The notes under the pieces are model-generated. The model saw only the letters and a list, made by a program, of their open reading frames with translations. It was not told the DNA's origin and searched no databases. Of a stretch of DNA of 64,000 nucleotides, positions 25,627-34,800 are shown piece after piece. This stretch comes from CF-167 sp963695195 (lineage in GTDB: Bacteria; Chloroflexota; Limnocylindria; QHBO01), in contig CAVOGE010000007.1 of assembly GCA_963695195.1 (NCBI GenBank), positions 1,674,001 to 1,738,000 on the forward strand, in the 5' to 3' direction. How positions within the stretch are numbered: position 1 is the first letter of the stretch; every line of letters begins with the position of its first letter. A program made the translations under genes and the position numbers.

Positions 25627-25632
25627 TACAAT
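25627..25632 (+). promoter_or_regulatory. -10 element immediately before def
   Basis: TACAAT ends seven bases before the ATG at 25640 and covers the alternative ATG at 25631. A leaderless def transcript is therefore plausible. No Shine-Dalgarno sequence is nearby. Confidence 0.5.
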
Positions 25633-25639
25633 GTTGGCA

Positions 25640-26146
25640 ATGGTCATACGTCAGATCCTCACCGCCGAAGAGCCGATCCTTCGCGAGCGCGCGCGCAAGG
25701 TGACGCACTTCGACGCCTCGCTGCACCGCCTCCTCGACGACATGCTCGAGACGATGCGGGATGCGCCGGGGATCGGCCTCGCCGCCAACCAGATCGGCGT
25801 ACCGCTGCAGGTTGCCATCATCGAGCTCGAGGACGAGATCACCGAGCTGATCAATCCACAGATCGTGCGGGCCAGCGGCGAGGTGATCGACTGGGAGGGC
25901 TGCCTGTCGGTCCCCGGTTTCGTCGCGGAGGTGAAGCGTCACGCCAGGGTGACCGTCAAGGCGCGTGACCGACATGGCAAGGAGTTCCGCGTGAAGGGCG
26001 AGGAGCTGTTTGCCCGCGCGCTCCAGCACGAGATCGATCATCTCAACGGGATCCTGTACATCGACTACCTCGACTCGCTCGAGGAGCTGGTGCGGGTCAG
26101 CGAACGACCGAGCGAGGTGGAAGAAGCCGCCACCGCCCGCATCTAG
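25640..26146 (+). CDS. def: Peptide deformylase
   Basis: Metalloenzyme that removes the N-formyl group from new proteins. 168 residues with all three defining motifs: GIGLAANQIGV (about 42-52), EGCLSVPG (metal Cys, about 87-94) and QHEIDHLNG (metal His residues and catalytic Glu, about 130-138). The ATG at 25640 (MVIRQILT) matches the usual N-terminus better than an in-frame ATG nine bases upstream, which lies inside the probable -10 element. It is followed by fmt with a one-base overlap, so formyl addition and removal are linked in one operon. Confidence 0.96.
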   Translation: MVIRQILTAEEPILRERARKVTHFDASLHRLLDDMLETMRDAPGIGLAANQIGVPLQVAIIELEDEITELINPQIVRASGEVIDWEGCLSVPGFVAEVKRHARVTVKARDRHGKEFRVKGEELFARALQHEIDHLNGILYIDYLDSLEELVRVSERPSEVEEAATARI

Positions 26147-27093
26147 TGGTCGGGATCGGGCGGATCGCCTTCCTGGGCACTGGCGCCATCGGCGTCCCGC
26201 TGCTCGCCCGACTCCCATCCCTCGCTGATGACCTGCTGGTCATCAGCCAGCCGGACCGCCCCGCCGGTCGCGGTCTTGAGACCCGTCCATCCCCGATTGC
26301 CGCGTGGGCTCGCGACCACGGTATTCGCGTGGAGACGCCCCGTCGAGTCCGCTCGGACGAGGGGACCGAGATCCTGCGCTCGTATGCCCCGGATGGACTG
26401 CTCCTGGTCGCCTACGGCCAGCTCATTCCCAACGGGCTGCTGGCGCTCGGCACGCGGCCGCCGCTGAACGTCCATCCGTCGCTCCTGCCGCGACATCGTG
26501 GAGCAGCACCGGTGGCGTCCACCATCCTGGCGGGGGATACGGTGGCCGGTCTGAGCCTGATGGTGATGACCGAGAGCCTGGACGCAGGTCCCATCGTCGC
26601 GCAGTGGTCGCTGCCGCTCACCGGCCAGGAGACGACCCCCGATCTCGAGGCGCAGCTCGCGGCCCTCGCCGCCGAGGTCGTGCCCGGGGAATTGCGGCGC
26701 TGGGCACATGGCGACATCACGCTCACCCCGCAGGACGACGCTGCATCCACGCTCATTCGCCCGTTCCGGCGCCTCGACGGATGGGTCGACTGGGGTCAGC
26801 CGGCGCAGCTGATCGACCGGCAGGTGCGTGCGCTGCAGCCGTGGCCGGGAGCGTGGACCACGCTCGACGGCCGCCGCCTTCACGTACGGGCAGCGCACCC
26901 GGTCGCCGGGGTGGACGGCGTCCCGATCGGTGCGCTGCTCCCCGGTGAGATGCCGTGGGTCGCGTGCGGCCAGGGGGCGCTCGCGCTCGACGTCGTGCAG
27001 CCCGAGGGGCGGGCCGCCATGCCCGCCGACGCCTGGCGACGCGGGCTCCCGCGCGACCACGTGCTGCTCGGAGGAGGAGGACCGCCCGGATAG
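26146..27093 (+). CDS. fmt: Methionyl-tRNA formyltransferase
   Basis: Formylates initiator Met-tRNA with 10-formyl-tetrahydrofolate. 315 residues. It has the Rossmann start IAFLGTGAIGVPLLARL, the catalytic segment NVHPSLLPRHRGAAPV (Asn and His), and the Asp of ESLDAGPIV. A C-terminal OB-like tRNA-binding domain follows (about 205-310). The GTG start overlaps the def stop by one base. The last 20 residues are Gly/Pro-rich and probably disordered. Confidence 0.95.
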   Translation: MVGIGRIAFLGTGAIGVPLLARLPSLADDLLVISQPDRPAGRGLETRPSPIAAWARDHGIRVETPRRVRSDEGTEILRSYAPDGLLLVAYGQLIPNGLLALGTRPPLNVHPSLLPRHRGAAPVASTILAGDTVAGLSLMVMTESLDAGPIVAQWSLPLTGQETTPDLEAQLAALAAEVVPGELRRWAHGDITLTPQDDAASTLIRPFRRLDGWVDWGQPAQLIDRQVRALQPWPGAWTTLDGRRLHVRAAHPVAGVDGVPIGALLPGEMPWVACGQGALALDVVQPEGRAAMPADAWRRGLPRDHVLLGGGGPPG

Positions 27094-27137
27094 GGCTTCT
27101 TCATCGGCCCTTCACCGATTCCGGCGGGGTGCTCGGC

Positions 27138-27143
27138 TATACT
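27138..27143 (+). promoter_or_regulatory. -10 element before the YugP-like gene
   Basis: TATACT, 34 bases before the ATG, with flank GGCTATACTCGGC as at other operon heads in this window. No clear -35. Confidence 0.45.
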
Positions 27144-27177
27144 CGGCCGGCTTCCTGAGGAGGTGAGTGCGACCATC

Positions 27178-27924
27178 ATGGGTGGATTTCTTCCGTACAT
27201 TCTGCTGGTGATGCTTCCAAGCATCGCCGTCACCGGCTGGGCAGCCTGGCGCGTCCGCTCGACCTACGCCCGCTGGTCTGCCGTCGACTCGGGCATTAAC
27301 CTGTCCGCCTTCGACTTCGCCCGGCGGCTTCTCGATCGACAGGGACTCTCCGACGTCCAGATCGAGCCGGTGCCCGGCAACCTGACCGATCACTACGACC
27401 CGCGCGGCAAGGTGCTGCGCGTCAGCTCGGCCGTCGCCGGGACGGCACAGCTCGGGGCCTACGATCCGGCACGTCGCGCCGTCGGCTTCCCCGACGTGAC
27501 CGCGCGCCTCTCGGTTGCCGCCGCCGCGGTGATCGCCCACGAAGTGGGACACGCTGCGCAGGATCGAGAGGGGGATCGATGGATGGCCGTTCGCCAGACG
27601 ATCGTTCCGGCCGCACAGCTCGGATCGGGAATCGCCCCGTGGCTGATCATCGCCGGACTCTGGTTCAACATGTTCAACCTCGCCGTGGTCGGCCTGGTCT
27701 TCTTCGGCGCTGCGGTGCTCTTCACCTTCGTCACGCTGCCGGTCGAGATCGGCGCGTCGGGCAAGGCGCTGGCCTACGTGAGCAGCCTGGGCCTCTCCGG
27801 AGAGCGCCAGGTCGGCGCTCGAGACGTCCTGAAGGCGGCTGCGTGGACCTACGTCGCGGCGGCGCTGACCGCGCTCCTCACCTTCCTGTACTACCTGATG
27901 CTGATCATGGGGCGTCGTGACTGA
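27178..27924 (+). CDS. YugP-type membrane zinc metallopeptidase
   Basis: 248 residues. It has an N-terminal helix (about 6-25), a soluble segment with the zinc motif HEVGHAAQ (about 121-128), and two or three C-terminal membrane helices (about 150-185 and 220-245). This is the layout of the Zn_peptidase_2 (YugP) family, whose substrates are unknown. A full-strength AGGAGGTGA at 27158-27166 sets the ATG at 27178; an upstream GTG at 27163 lies inside that site. The last codons overlap rlmN. Confidence 0.9.
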   Translation: MGGFLPYILLVMLPSIAVTGWAAWRVRSTYARWSAVDSGINLSAFDFARRLLDRQGLSDVQIEPVPGNLTDHYDPRGKVLRVSSAVAGTAQLGAYDPARRAVGFPDVTARLSVAAAAVIAHEVGHAAQDREGDRWMAVRQTIVPAAQLGSGIAPWLIIAGLWFNMFNLAVVGLVFFGAAVLFTFVTLPVEIGASGKALAYVSSLGLSGERQVGARDVLKAAAWTYVAAALTALLTFLYYLMLIMGRRD

Positions 27925-29071
27925 TCTGTCCCTCACCGAGCCTCGCGGCGCGATCAGCGAGGTCGACCCGTCCCTGCTCGCCGCGTGGCTCGACGCCCGC
28001 GGCGAGCCCGCGTACCGCACGAGCCAGGTGCTGGCCGGCGCGCACCTGCCCACGGCGGCGTCCTTTGACGACCTGACCGATCTGCCGCGACCACTGCGAG
28101 CCGATCTCGCGTCGGCATTCGACTTCTCCTCGGTCGAAGACAGTCACGTGCTGGTGGCCGATGGTGGCCAGACCGCCAAAGCGGTCCACCAGCTCGCGGA
28201 TGGGCAGCGCGTCGAATCGGTCCTGATGCACTACCCGGCCCACGGGCGAGCAGCGGCGCGGACGACGATCTGCATCAGCTCACAGGCTGGCTGCGCGGTG
28301 GCCTGCCCCTTCTGCGCCACCGGCCAGGCCGGCTTTGGGCGGCAGCTCAGCCCTGGCGAGATCGTCGACCAGGTGCTCCACTGGCACCGATCGCCGTGGT
28401 TGGCGCTCGGCCCGGACTGGCGCCCAGGGGCGCGCACCGGGCACTACAACATCGTGTTCATGGGGATGGGCGAGCCGCTCAACAACGCCGATCGGGTCTT
28501 CGAGGCCGTTCGGCTGCTCAACGATCCGCAGCGGCTCGGCATCGGCGCCCGCCATATCACCGTCAGCACGTCAGGGGTGGTGCCGGGGATCGATCGGATG
28601 GTCACCGAGCTCCCCCAGGTGAACTTGGCGATCAGCCTGCACGCGGCCGACGACGACCTCCGTAACGAGCTGGTGCCGATCAACCGGAAGTGGCCGATCG
28701 CCGCTCTCATCGGTGCCGGCCGACGGTTCGCGGATGTGACGCGCCGCCGGGTCAGCCTCGAATATGTGCTGATCGACGGCGTGAACGATGCGCCCGAACA
28801 GGCCGAGCGCCTGGCCGCTCTGGCCTCCGGATGGCTGTGCCATGTCAATCTGATCCCGTTGAACCCGACCCCGGGTTCGCGCTGGAGTGGAACCGAGGCA
28901 GCTCGCGTGAGCGGCTTCGCGGCCTCGGTGCGCGGCACCGGCGTGCCGGTCACCATTCGAGATACACGCGGCCGAGAGATCGAGGCGGCGTGCGGCCAGC
29001 TGCACGCCCAGCTTGCCGGGCGGGAACTGCCCGGTCGCATCGAGTCGCGGCTGACCGGGGCGCCCGCATGA
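27917..29071 (+). CDS. rlmN: Dual-specificity RNA methyltransferase RlmN
   Basis: Radical-SAM enzyme that methylates C2 of A2503 in 23S rRNA and A37 of some tRNAs. 384 residues. The [4Fe-4S] cysteines are in GCAVACPFCATG. FMGMGEPLNN, ITVSTSGVVPGI and LIDGVNDAPEQA follow. The resolving Cys is in RGREIEAACGQL near the C-terminus. The GTG start overlaps the YugP-like gene by eight bases. Confidence 0.96.
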   Translation: MTDLSLTEPRGAISEVDPSLLAAWLDARGEPAYRTSQVLAGAHLPTAASFDDLTDLPRPLRADLASAFDFSSVEDSHVLVADGGQTAKAVHQLADGQRVESVLMHYPAHGRAAARTTICISSQAGCAVACPFCATGQAGFGRQLSPGEIVDQVLHWHRSPWLALGPDWRPGARTGHYNIVFMGMGEPLNNADRVFEAVRLLNDPQRLGIGARHITVSTSGVVPGIDRMVTELPQVNLAISLHAADDDLRNELVPINRKWPIAALIGAGRRFADVTRRRVSLEYVLIDGVNDAPEQAERLAALASGWLCHVNLIPLNPTPGSRWSGTEAARVSGFAASVRGTGVPVTIRDTRGREIEAACGQLHAQLAGRELPGRIESRLTGAPA

Positions 29072-29751
29072 GCAGCATCGGACCGCCGCAGATCAGCGCG
29101 AGCCTGCTCAACGCAGACTTCGCGCGGCTCGGCGACGATGTCGTCCGAGCCCTCGACGCCGGCTGCGAATCTCTCCATTTCGACGTGATGGACGGCCACT
29201 TCGTCGAGGCCATCACCATCGGGCCGGACGTCCTTCGATCGGTACGACCGCACGGCAGCGTGCCGTACCACGCGCACCTGATGGTCAGCCGCCCCCTTCG
29301 GCAGGTCGCGGCCTTTGCCGAGGCGGGGAGCGACCTGATCGCCTTCCACGTCGAGGCCGATGACGACCCCGGCGCTGTCATCGATGCGATCCACGCCGTC
29401 GGGCGGGACGCCGGCCTGGCGCTGAACCCCGAAACGCCGGTCGACGCGGTCCTCCCCTTCCTTGATCGGATCGAGCTGTTGCTGGTGATGACCGTCCATC
29501 CGGGCAGGGGCGGCCAGGCGTTCATCCCCGAGGTCCTCCCCAGGATGGTCTTCCTGCGCGACGAGATTGAACGACGCGGCCTGCTCGTGCCGATCGGCGT
29601 GGATGGCGGGGTCAACCTCGGCACCATCGGCGCCGCACACGCCGCTGGTGGGGACGTGCTCGTAGCCGGCTCGGCGCTGTACCGGGAGCAGGGCGACCTC
29701 GCGCCGGTCGTTGCGGCGCTCCGGGCGGCCGCCCTCGAGGGAGTCGGGTGA
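29068..29751 (+). CDS. rpe: Ribulose-phosphate 3-epimerase
   Basis: Interconverts ribulose 5-phosphate and xylulose 5-phosphate in the pentose phosphate pathway. 227 residues forming a TIM barrel. It has ISASLLNADFARL near the start, HFDVMDGHFV (catalytic Asp), HAHLMV, HVEA, MTVHPGRGGQAFIPEVL and GVDGGVN (second catalytic Asp), then VAGSALY. The ATG overlaps the rlmN stop (ATGA), and the stop overlaps the next gene. Confidence 0.96.
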   Translation: MSSIGPPQISASLLNADFARLGDDVVRALDAGCESLHFDVMDGHFVEAITIGPDVLRSVRPHGSVPYHAHLMVSRPLRQVAAFAEAGSDLIAFHVEADDDPGAVIDAIHAVGRDAGLALNPETPVDAVLPFLDRIELLLVMTVHPGRGGQAFIPEVLPRMVFLRDEIERRGLLVPIGVDGGVNLGTIGAAHAAGGDVLVAGSALYREQGDLAPVVAALRAAALEGVG

Positions 29752-31358
29752 CCCGTCGCGGTCCGGGAGTGCGCGGATCGCTGCTGCTCCTGGTCGCGGT
29801 ACTCGGGTTGGCCGCGTGCGGCGAACTGCCGCTCCTGCCGACTCCGCAGCCGACGCCGGAACAGCCCCGCGACGTCACGGTACGCGTCGTGGAGCGGGCC
29901 ACGGGCATCCCGGTCGTGGGCGCGCAGCTGACCGTCGGCGCGCGCTCCGATCAGACCGGGGAAGACGGCTCGCTCGTGCTGACCGCCATGCGGGGCGCCT
30001 CGGTGCAGGCGTCGGCGGATGGCCACGACCCGGGCGGTGGGGTCGTCCCGAACGAGGGTGACCTCGAGATCGAGCTCAGGCCGAACGTGGTGAGCGGCGG
30101 CGTGACCGACGAGAACGGGCAACCGCTCGCCGGCGTGCGGATCTTCGTGGAGGGGTCCACAACGTTTGTCGAGACCGACGCCGGCGGGCGCTACACGCTT
30201 TCCGGCGTTCCCGAGACGGGAACCATCGTCTACAAGATGCCCGGGCATCGGCTGGGGGTGATCGCCATTGACGAGCAGATGGCCAAGGACGTCGCATTAC
30301 CGGCATTCGAGGCTCGCGCGCTCTACGCCCCGGCATCCATCTTCGAGGGAGCCGGACGGCTCGACGCGATGCTCGAGCTGATCGACGCCACTGAGGCGAA
30401 CGCCATGGTGATCGATGTAAAGGAGACGAACGGCAACCTCTACTGGGCGACCGACCTGCCCGCCGCGGTGGCTGTCGGATCGATCATGGATCAGCCGCTG
30501 CTCGACCTTGCCGAGGTGCTCCCGCCGCTCAAGGAGCGGGGCATCTACACCATCGCCCGGCTGGTGGTGATGAAGGACAACACGGTCGGGCGGGCCCGCC
30601 CTGATCTCGCGGTCCAGAACTCCGCCACCGGCCAGCCGTGGCGCGATTACGGGGGCGGAGTCTGGCTGGACCCGTACAACCCAGGCGTGGCCGAGTACAT
30701 CGCCGCGCTGGCGGCCGACCTCGCCGACCGGGGATTCGACGAGGTGCAGCTCGACTACGTGCGCTTCTTCAGCGATGGCGACTACTCGGTGGCCGACACG
30801 AATCTGCCGAACACGCAGTCGTTCCGCCTCCCCGCTATTCGGCGCCTCTTCCGTCTCGTCTCCGACGCCCTGCAGACAAGGCGCGCCTTCCTCGGCGCAG
30901 ACGTCTTCCCGATCAGCTTCATCGCGCCCGACGACCAGGGGATCGGTCAGCGTCCAGAGGTGATCATGCCCTTCGTCGACTACTTCTGCCCGATGGTCTA
31001 TCCGAGCCACTACGGCCCGGGCACGTTTGGCTTCGCGGTCCCGAACGAGCATCCCTACGAGGTGATCGATGCGACGCTTCAGATCATGAACCAGCAGCGG
31101 GCGGGACTGCGGATGGTGATCCGGCCGTGGATCCAGGACTTCGGCTACGGACCCTTCCCCGCCTACTCCGCATCCCAGGTGCTTGCCGAAATGCAGGCCG
31201 CCAGCGATAACGGAGCGCACGGCTGGATGATCTGGAACGCGGCAGCCCGCTTCACCCGTAATGCGCTCGGCCCGCCCGTCGAGGGCGAGGCGTCGGCGCC
31301 CGTCACCTCGGTGAAGCCAGCCGCTTCATCATCGCCATCGCCCGCAACGTCCCCCTGA
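29748..31358 (+). CDS. Lipoprotein with carboxypeptidase-regulatory-like domain and DUF4015 glycoside-hydrolase-like barrel
   Basis: 536 residues. A signal peptide ends in the lipobox LAACG (Cys about 25), so the protein is probably lipid-anchored outside the membrane. A Pro/Thr-rich spacer follows, then beta-rich repeats resembling carboxypeptidase regulatory domains (about 42-175). From about 185 there is a TIM-barrel domain like DUF4015, with MVIDVKETNGNLYW, VWLDPYNPGVAEYIAALA, GFDEVQLDYVRF, DVFPISF and MVYPSHY. DUF4015 is related to glycoside hydrolases; no substrate is known. The C-terminus is Ser/Pro/Ala-rich. The GTG overlaps the rpe stop. Confidence 0.85.
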   Translation: MTRRGPGVRGSLLLLVAVLGLAACGELPLLPTPQPTPEQPRDVTVRVVERATGIPVVGAQLTVGARSDQTGEDGSLVLTAMRGASVQASADGHDPGGGVVPNEGDLEIELRPNVVSGGVTDENGQPLAGVRIFVEGSTTFVETDAGGRYTLSGVPETGTIVYKMPGHRLGVIAIDEQMAKDVALPAFEARALYAPASIFEGAGRLDAMLELIDATEANAMVIDVKETNGNLYWATDLPAAVAVGSIMDQPLLDLAEVLPPLKERGIYTIARLVVMKDNTVGRARPDLAVQNSATGQPWRDYGGGVWLDPYNPGVAEYIAALAADLADRGFDEVQLDYVRFFSDGDYSVADTNLPNTQSFRLPAIRRLFRLVSDALQTRRAFLGADVFPISFIAPDDQGIGQRPEVIMPFVDYFCPMVYPSHYGPGTFGFAVPNEHPYEVIDATLQIMNQQRAGLRMVIRPWIQDFGYGPFPAYSASQVLAEMQAASDNGAHGWMIWNAAARFTRNALGPPVEGEASAPVTSVKPAASSSPSPATSP

Positions 31359-31362
31359 ACCG

Positions 31363-31827
31363 ATGCGCCTTGTCGTCCAGCGGGTCACTCGCGCAGCGGT
31401 CCGAAGTGGGGGAGAGCTCCTCGGCGAGATCGGAGGGGGCGCGGCGGTCCTCGTCGGCATCTCCGCCGGCGAGGATCCCGATACCGTCGACCGCCTGGCC
31501 GACAAGCTCGTCGGGCTACGCTACTTCGAGGACGGAGCCGGGCGCACGAACCTCTCCATCGGCGAGGTGGGAGGAGCCTTCCTGGTCGTGAGCCAGTTCA
31601 CCCTCTACGCGGAGCTGCGGCGCGGGCGACGTCCCGGATTCACCGGCGCGGCTCCCCCGGACGACGCGGAGCCGCTGGTGGATCGGTTCGTGGCTCGCCT
31701 GCGGGAGAGCGGCAGCCGCGTGGCGACCGGGCGCTTTGGGGCGGAGATGGAGCTCGAGCTCGTGAACGACGGGCCGTTTACCCTGGTGCTCGACTCGGCG
31801 CGCGACCTGGCGGCCGGCCCGGGGTAG
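31363..31827 (+). CDS. dtd: D-aminoacyl-tRNA deacylase
   Basis: Hydrolyses D-aminoacyl-tRNAs (and Gly-tRNA-Ala) to prevent D-residues entering proteins. 154 residues. It begins MRLVVQRVTRAAV and has LRYFEDGAGRTNLS, the SQFTLY active-site motif, RPGFTGAAP and NDGPFTLVLDS. The Gly-Pro of the last is the cis-proline selectivity motif (usual form NxGPVT). It follows the lipoprotein gene by four bases. Confidence 0.95.
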   Translation: MRLVVQRVTRAAVRSGGELLGEIGGGAAVLVGISAGEDPDTVDRLADKLVGLRYFEDGAGRTNLSIGEVGGAFLVVSQFTLYAELRRGRRPGFTGAAPPDDAEPLVDRFVARLRESGSRVATGRFGAEMELELVNDGPFTLVLDSARDLAAGPG

Positions 31828-31833
31828 GTGGGC

Positions 31834-32025
31834 TCAGACCTTTTCGGCGGTCCGCTGGCAGCGTGAGCAGGCCTTGATGCGAACCATGCTGCCGTTGCGC
31901 TCGACGACCATCGGCTGCAGGTTCGGAATCCAGCGCCGCAGGGCCCGCTTGCGGTTCATGCCGACCGACTGGGGGTTCCAGCCGGTGATGGGCTTCTTGC
32001 CGCAGATCTCGCACTCGCGTGCCAT
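31834..32025 (-). CDS. rpmB: 50S ribosomal protein L28
   Basis: Small basic large-subunit protein. 63 residues starting MARECEICGKKP, chosen over an upstream ATG because GGAG lies nine bases before it. CEIC and CSRC form a zinc-binding pair. Typical L28 segments are KRALRRWIPNLQP and VRIKACSRC. It is transcribed alone, divergent from recG. Confidence 0.95.
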   Translation of the reverse strand: MARECEICGKKPITGWNPQSVGMNRKRALRRWIPNLQPMVVERNGSMVRIKACSRCQRTAEKV

Positions 32026-32086
32026 GGGGAAATCTCCAATCACGAACGAACCGGCGCACCATCCTCAGCGTCGCCGGAACGGGCCG

Positions 32087-32095
32087 ATCGTAGCA
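32087..32095 (-). promoter_or_regulatory. Extended -10 promoter of rpmB
   Basis: TGCTACGAT on the minus strand (hexamer 32092-32087), about 60 bases before the rpmB start. It abuts the opposite-facing -10 of recG. Confidence 0.5.
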
Positions 32096-32098
32096 CGC

Positions 32099-32104
32099 TA
32101 GGAT
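32099..32104 (+). promoter_or_regulatory. -10 element immediately before recG
   Basis: TAGGAT ends six bases before the recG ATG, so a leaderless transcript is possible. The AGGA inside it could instead be a weak ribosome-binding site. Confidence 0.4.
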
Positions 32105-32110
32105 CGAGCC

Positions 32111-34237
32111 ATGCAATCAGCCCGGCGCCGAGCCGGCGATCCACCCGGCCGTCGGCCGCCGGGGCTGGATGCCGCGGATCTCGATCGCCCGATCCGTGAG
32201 GTGTTGCCGGAGCTTGCGCGCGGTATCGCGGCGCTCGCGCGTCTCGGGATCACGACTCCCCGGCAGGCGCTCTTCCACCTGCCCTTCCGGTATGACGACT
32301 TCAGCGACCTGCGGCCCCTCGGCGAGCTGCTTCCCGACGAGAAGCAGTCGGCGCGCGTGCGCGTGGTGGAGGTGCGCGTGGAGAAGGGGTTCGGCCGACG
32401 CCCACAGCGGGTGATTGCACAGCTCGCCGACGACACGGGCACCGCCGAGGCGATCTGGTTCGGGCGCCAGTTCGTGGAGCAGCGTCTCGCCCGTATCGCT
32501 CCCGGCGACGAGTTGATCTTCAGCGGCAAGGTGGCCCTGCGCGGCTGGCGGCCGCAGTTCGTCGGCCCCGACTTCGCGCCGGTGGGAGCCGATTCGGTGC
32601 ATACCGGACGCGTCGTGCCTGTCTACCGCCTTGCTGGCGGCGTGACACAGAAGCGGGCGCGCGACCTGCTTGCGCGCGTGCTCGAGCGGGCAGTGCCGGC
32701 CGTCGGCGACCCGCTGCTGCCCGAGGAGCGGGGGTCGCTGCCGACGCTCGACCAGGCGCTGGCCGCCGCGCACTTTCCCGACGAGGCGATCGACGTGGCC
32801 GCCGCGCTCGACCGACTGGCGTTCGATGAACTGCTCGCCCTGCAGCTCAGCCTCGCCCAGGCTCGCGTTGCACGCGAGGGCCTGGAGGCGGCTCGGGTGG
32901 TGGTCGATGCAGGGGAGCTCGTGCGCCTGACCGCGGCCCTGCCATTCGTCCTCACCGGTGACCAGCGGCGGGCGGTCGATGAGATCGTCGCGGACCTCGC
33001 CAGCGACCGCCCGATGCGTCGGCTGCTGCAGGGCGACGTGGGGAGTGGCAAGACGGCGGTCGCCGCGGTCGCGCTCGCCGGCGTCGTGCGTGCGGGGTGG
33101 CAGGGCGCGCTGATGGCGCCGACCGAGATCCTCGCCCGGCAGCATCACAGCGGATTGGCGCCGCTCCTCGCCACGCTCGGGGTCAGCTCAGCGTTCCTCT
33201 CAGGCTCCCTGCCGGCAAGCGCCAGGCGGCAGATTCACGACGCCATCGCGGCAGGCGAGATCGACGTTGTGATCGGCACGCACGCCGTGATCAGCGAGGC
33301 GGTGACCTTCCGCGACCTGGGCCTTGCCGTGGTCGACGAGCAGCACCGCTTTGGCGTGGCGCAGCGTGCCGCGCTGCAGGCCAAGGGGGCGGGGCTTGAG
33401 CCCCATGTGCTGGCACTGACCGCCACGCCCATTCCGCGCACGCTGGCTCTGACCTTCTACGGTGACCTGTCGATCAGCACCATCCGCGAGCTGCCGCCCG
33501 GCCGTCAGCCGATTCGTACCGAGGTACGAGATCGCGCCGCGCTGCCGCGGATCGAGGCGTTTCTGGCCTCCGAGGCGGCAGCCGGCCGCCAGTCGTTCGT
33601 GGTCGTTCCGCTCGTGTCGGAGAGCGAGGCGCTGACCGTCGCCTCGGCCGAGGCGGAGGTGGAACGTCTGCGCGCGGTGCTGCCGCTGCTGCGCGTCGGC
33701 CTGGTACATGGCCAGCAGCGAGCCCTCGAACGTGACGCGACGATGCAGGCGGTCGCGGCCGGGGAGATCGACCTGCTGGTGGCAACCTCGGTGATCGAGG
33801 TCGGAATCGACGTTCCGAACGCATCGGTGATGCTCGTCGAGGACGCGGAGCGCTTCGGCCTGGCGCAGCTGCACCAGCTGCGCGGCCGCGTTGGGCGCGG
33901 GACCGATCGGTCCTTCTGCATCCTGCTCAGCGACAGCACCGATGAGCTCGCGCAGCGGCGTCTGGAGGTGATCCGCTCCTCTTCGGATGGATTCGCCATC
34001 GCCGAGGCCGATCTGGAGCTGCGCGGCGCAGGCAACCTGCTCGGCACGCGGCAATCCGGGCTGCCTCCGCTGCGTGTGGCGTCACTCTTCGAGCCGCGCC
34101 ACATCGTGCTCGCGGAGCGAGCTCGTGACCTGGCCAACCGCCTGGTGGCCGGCGACCCGCTGCTGACGAAGCGTCCGGCACTCCTCCGGCTGCGCGACGA
34201 CTTCGCCTCCGCCGAGACTGACGGCGAGGCGGCCTGA
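32111..34237 (+). CDS. recG: ATP-dependent DNA helicase RecG
   Basis: Fork-reversal and branch-migration helicase. 708 residues with an N-terminal wedge/OB domain (about 60-165, HLPFRYDDF). The two helicase domains carry Walker A GDVGSGKTA, APTEILARQH, the DEQH box VVDEQHRFGV, TATPIPRTLAL, VATSVIEVGIDVPNA and QLRGRVGRG. The C-terminal GAGNLLGTRQSG is a RecG-specific motif. It begins an operon with rsmD and coaD, each overlapping its neighbour. Confidence 0.97.
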   Translation: MQSARRRAGDPPGRRPPGLDAADLDRPIREVLPELARGIAALARLGITTPRQALFHLPFRYDDFSDLRPLGELLPDEKQSARVRVVEVRVEKGFGRRPQRVIAQLADDTGTAEAIWFGRQFVEQRLARIAPGDELIFSGKVALRGWRPQFVGPDFAPVGADSVHTGRVVPVYRLAGGVTQKRARDLLARVLERAVPAVGDPLLPEERGSLPTLDQALAAAHFPDEAIDVAAALDRLAFDELLALQLSLAQARVAREGLEAARVVVDAGELVRLTAALPFVLTGDQRRAVDEIVADLASDRPMRRLLQGDVGSGKTAVAAVALAGVVRAGWQGALMAPTEILARQHHSGLAPLLATLGVSSAFLSGSLPASARRQIHDAIAAGEIDVVIGTHAVISEAVTFRDLGLAVVDEQHRFGVAQRAALQAKGAGLEPHVLALTATPIPRTLALTFYGDLSISTIRELPPGRQPIRTEVRDRAALPRIEAFLASEAAAGRQSFVVVPLVSESEALTVASAEAEVERLRAVLPLLRVGLVHGQQRALERDATMQAVAAGEIDLLVATSVIEVGIDVPNASVMLVEDAERFGLAQLHQLRGRVGRGTDRSFCILLSDSTDELAQRRLEVIRSSSDGFAIAEADLELRGAGNLLGTRQSGLPPLRVASLFEPRHIVLAERARDLANRLVAGDPLLTKRPALLRLRDDFASAETDGEAA

Positions 34238-34800
34238 TGCGGGTCATCGGCGGGAGCGCCGGCGGCCTCCTGCTCGTCGCGCCAAAGGATCCGCAGACGC
34301 GTCCGATCGCCGACCGCGTCAAGGAGACCCTCTTCGCCATCCTCGGCGAGCGGGTCGCCGATGCTCGAGCCGTCGACCTGTACGCCGGGACCGGCGCGAT
34401 CGGGATCGAGGCGCTGTCGCGGGGCGCCGCCCATGCCACGTTTGTCGAACACGGTCGCGAGGCGCTGCTTGCCATCCGCGAGAACCTCGCCAGGACCGAC
34501 ATGACCGCCCGCGCGTCGGTGCACGCCGGCGACGTTGCGGCATTTCTGGCGGCCGATTCCCACGACACATTCGACCTCGCCTTCATGGACCCACCCTACG
34601 CAGAGCGTGCTATCCTCGCGCCGCTCGAGCGCCTCGTTCCGCGCCTGGTGCCCGGAGCGACGGTGGTGGTCAAGCACTTCTGGCGGACGCCGATTCCGCA
34701 CGTTCCAGGTCTTGCCCGCTGGCGCGAGCGGCGGTTTGGCGAGACCGGCCTCACCTTTCTCGAGGCGACCGGCCAGGCCGATGCAGCGGAGGAGTCATGA
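34237..34800 (+). CDS. rsmD: 16S rRNA (guanine966-N2)-methyltransferase RsmD
   Basis: Methylates G966 of 16S rRNA with S-adenosylmethionine. 187 residues, starting MRVIGGSAGG and RPIADRVKETLFAIL as in RsmD. It has the SAM motif DLYAGTGAIGIEALSRGA and the catalytic MDPPY. The ATG touches the recG stop and the stop overlaps coaD, the widely conserved rsmD-coaD pairing. Confidence 0.95.
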   Translation: MRVIGGSAGGLLLVAPKDPQTRPIADRVKETLFAILGERVADARAVDLYAGTGAIGIEALSRGAAHATFVEHGREALLAIRENLARTDMTARASVHAGDVAAFLAADSHDTFDLAFMDPPYAERAILAPLERLVPRLVPGATVVVKHFWRTPIPHVPGLARWRERRFGETGLTFLEATGQADAAEES

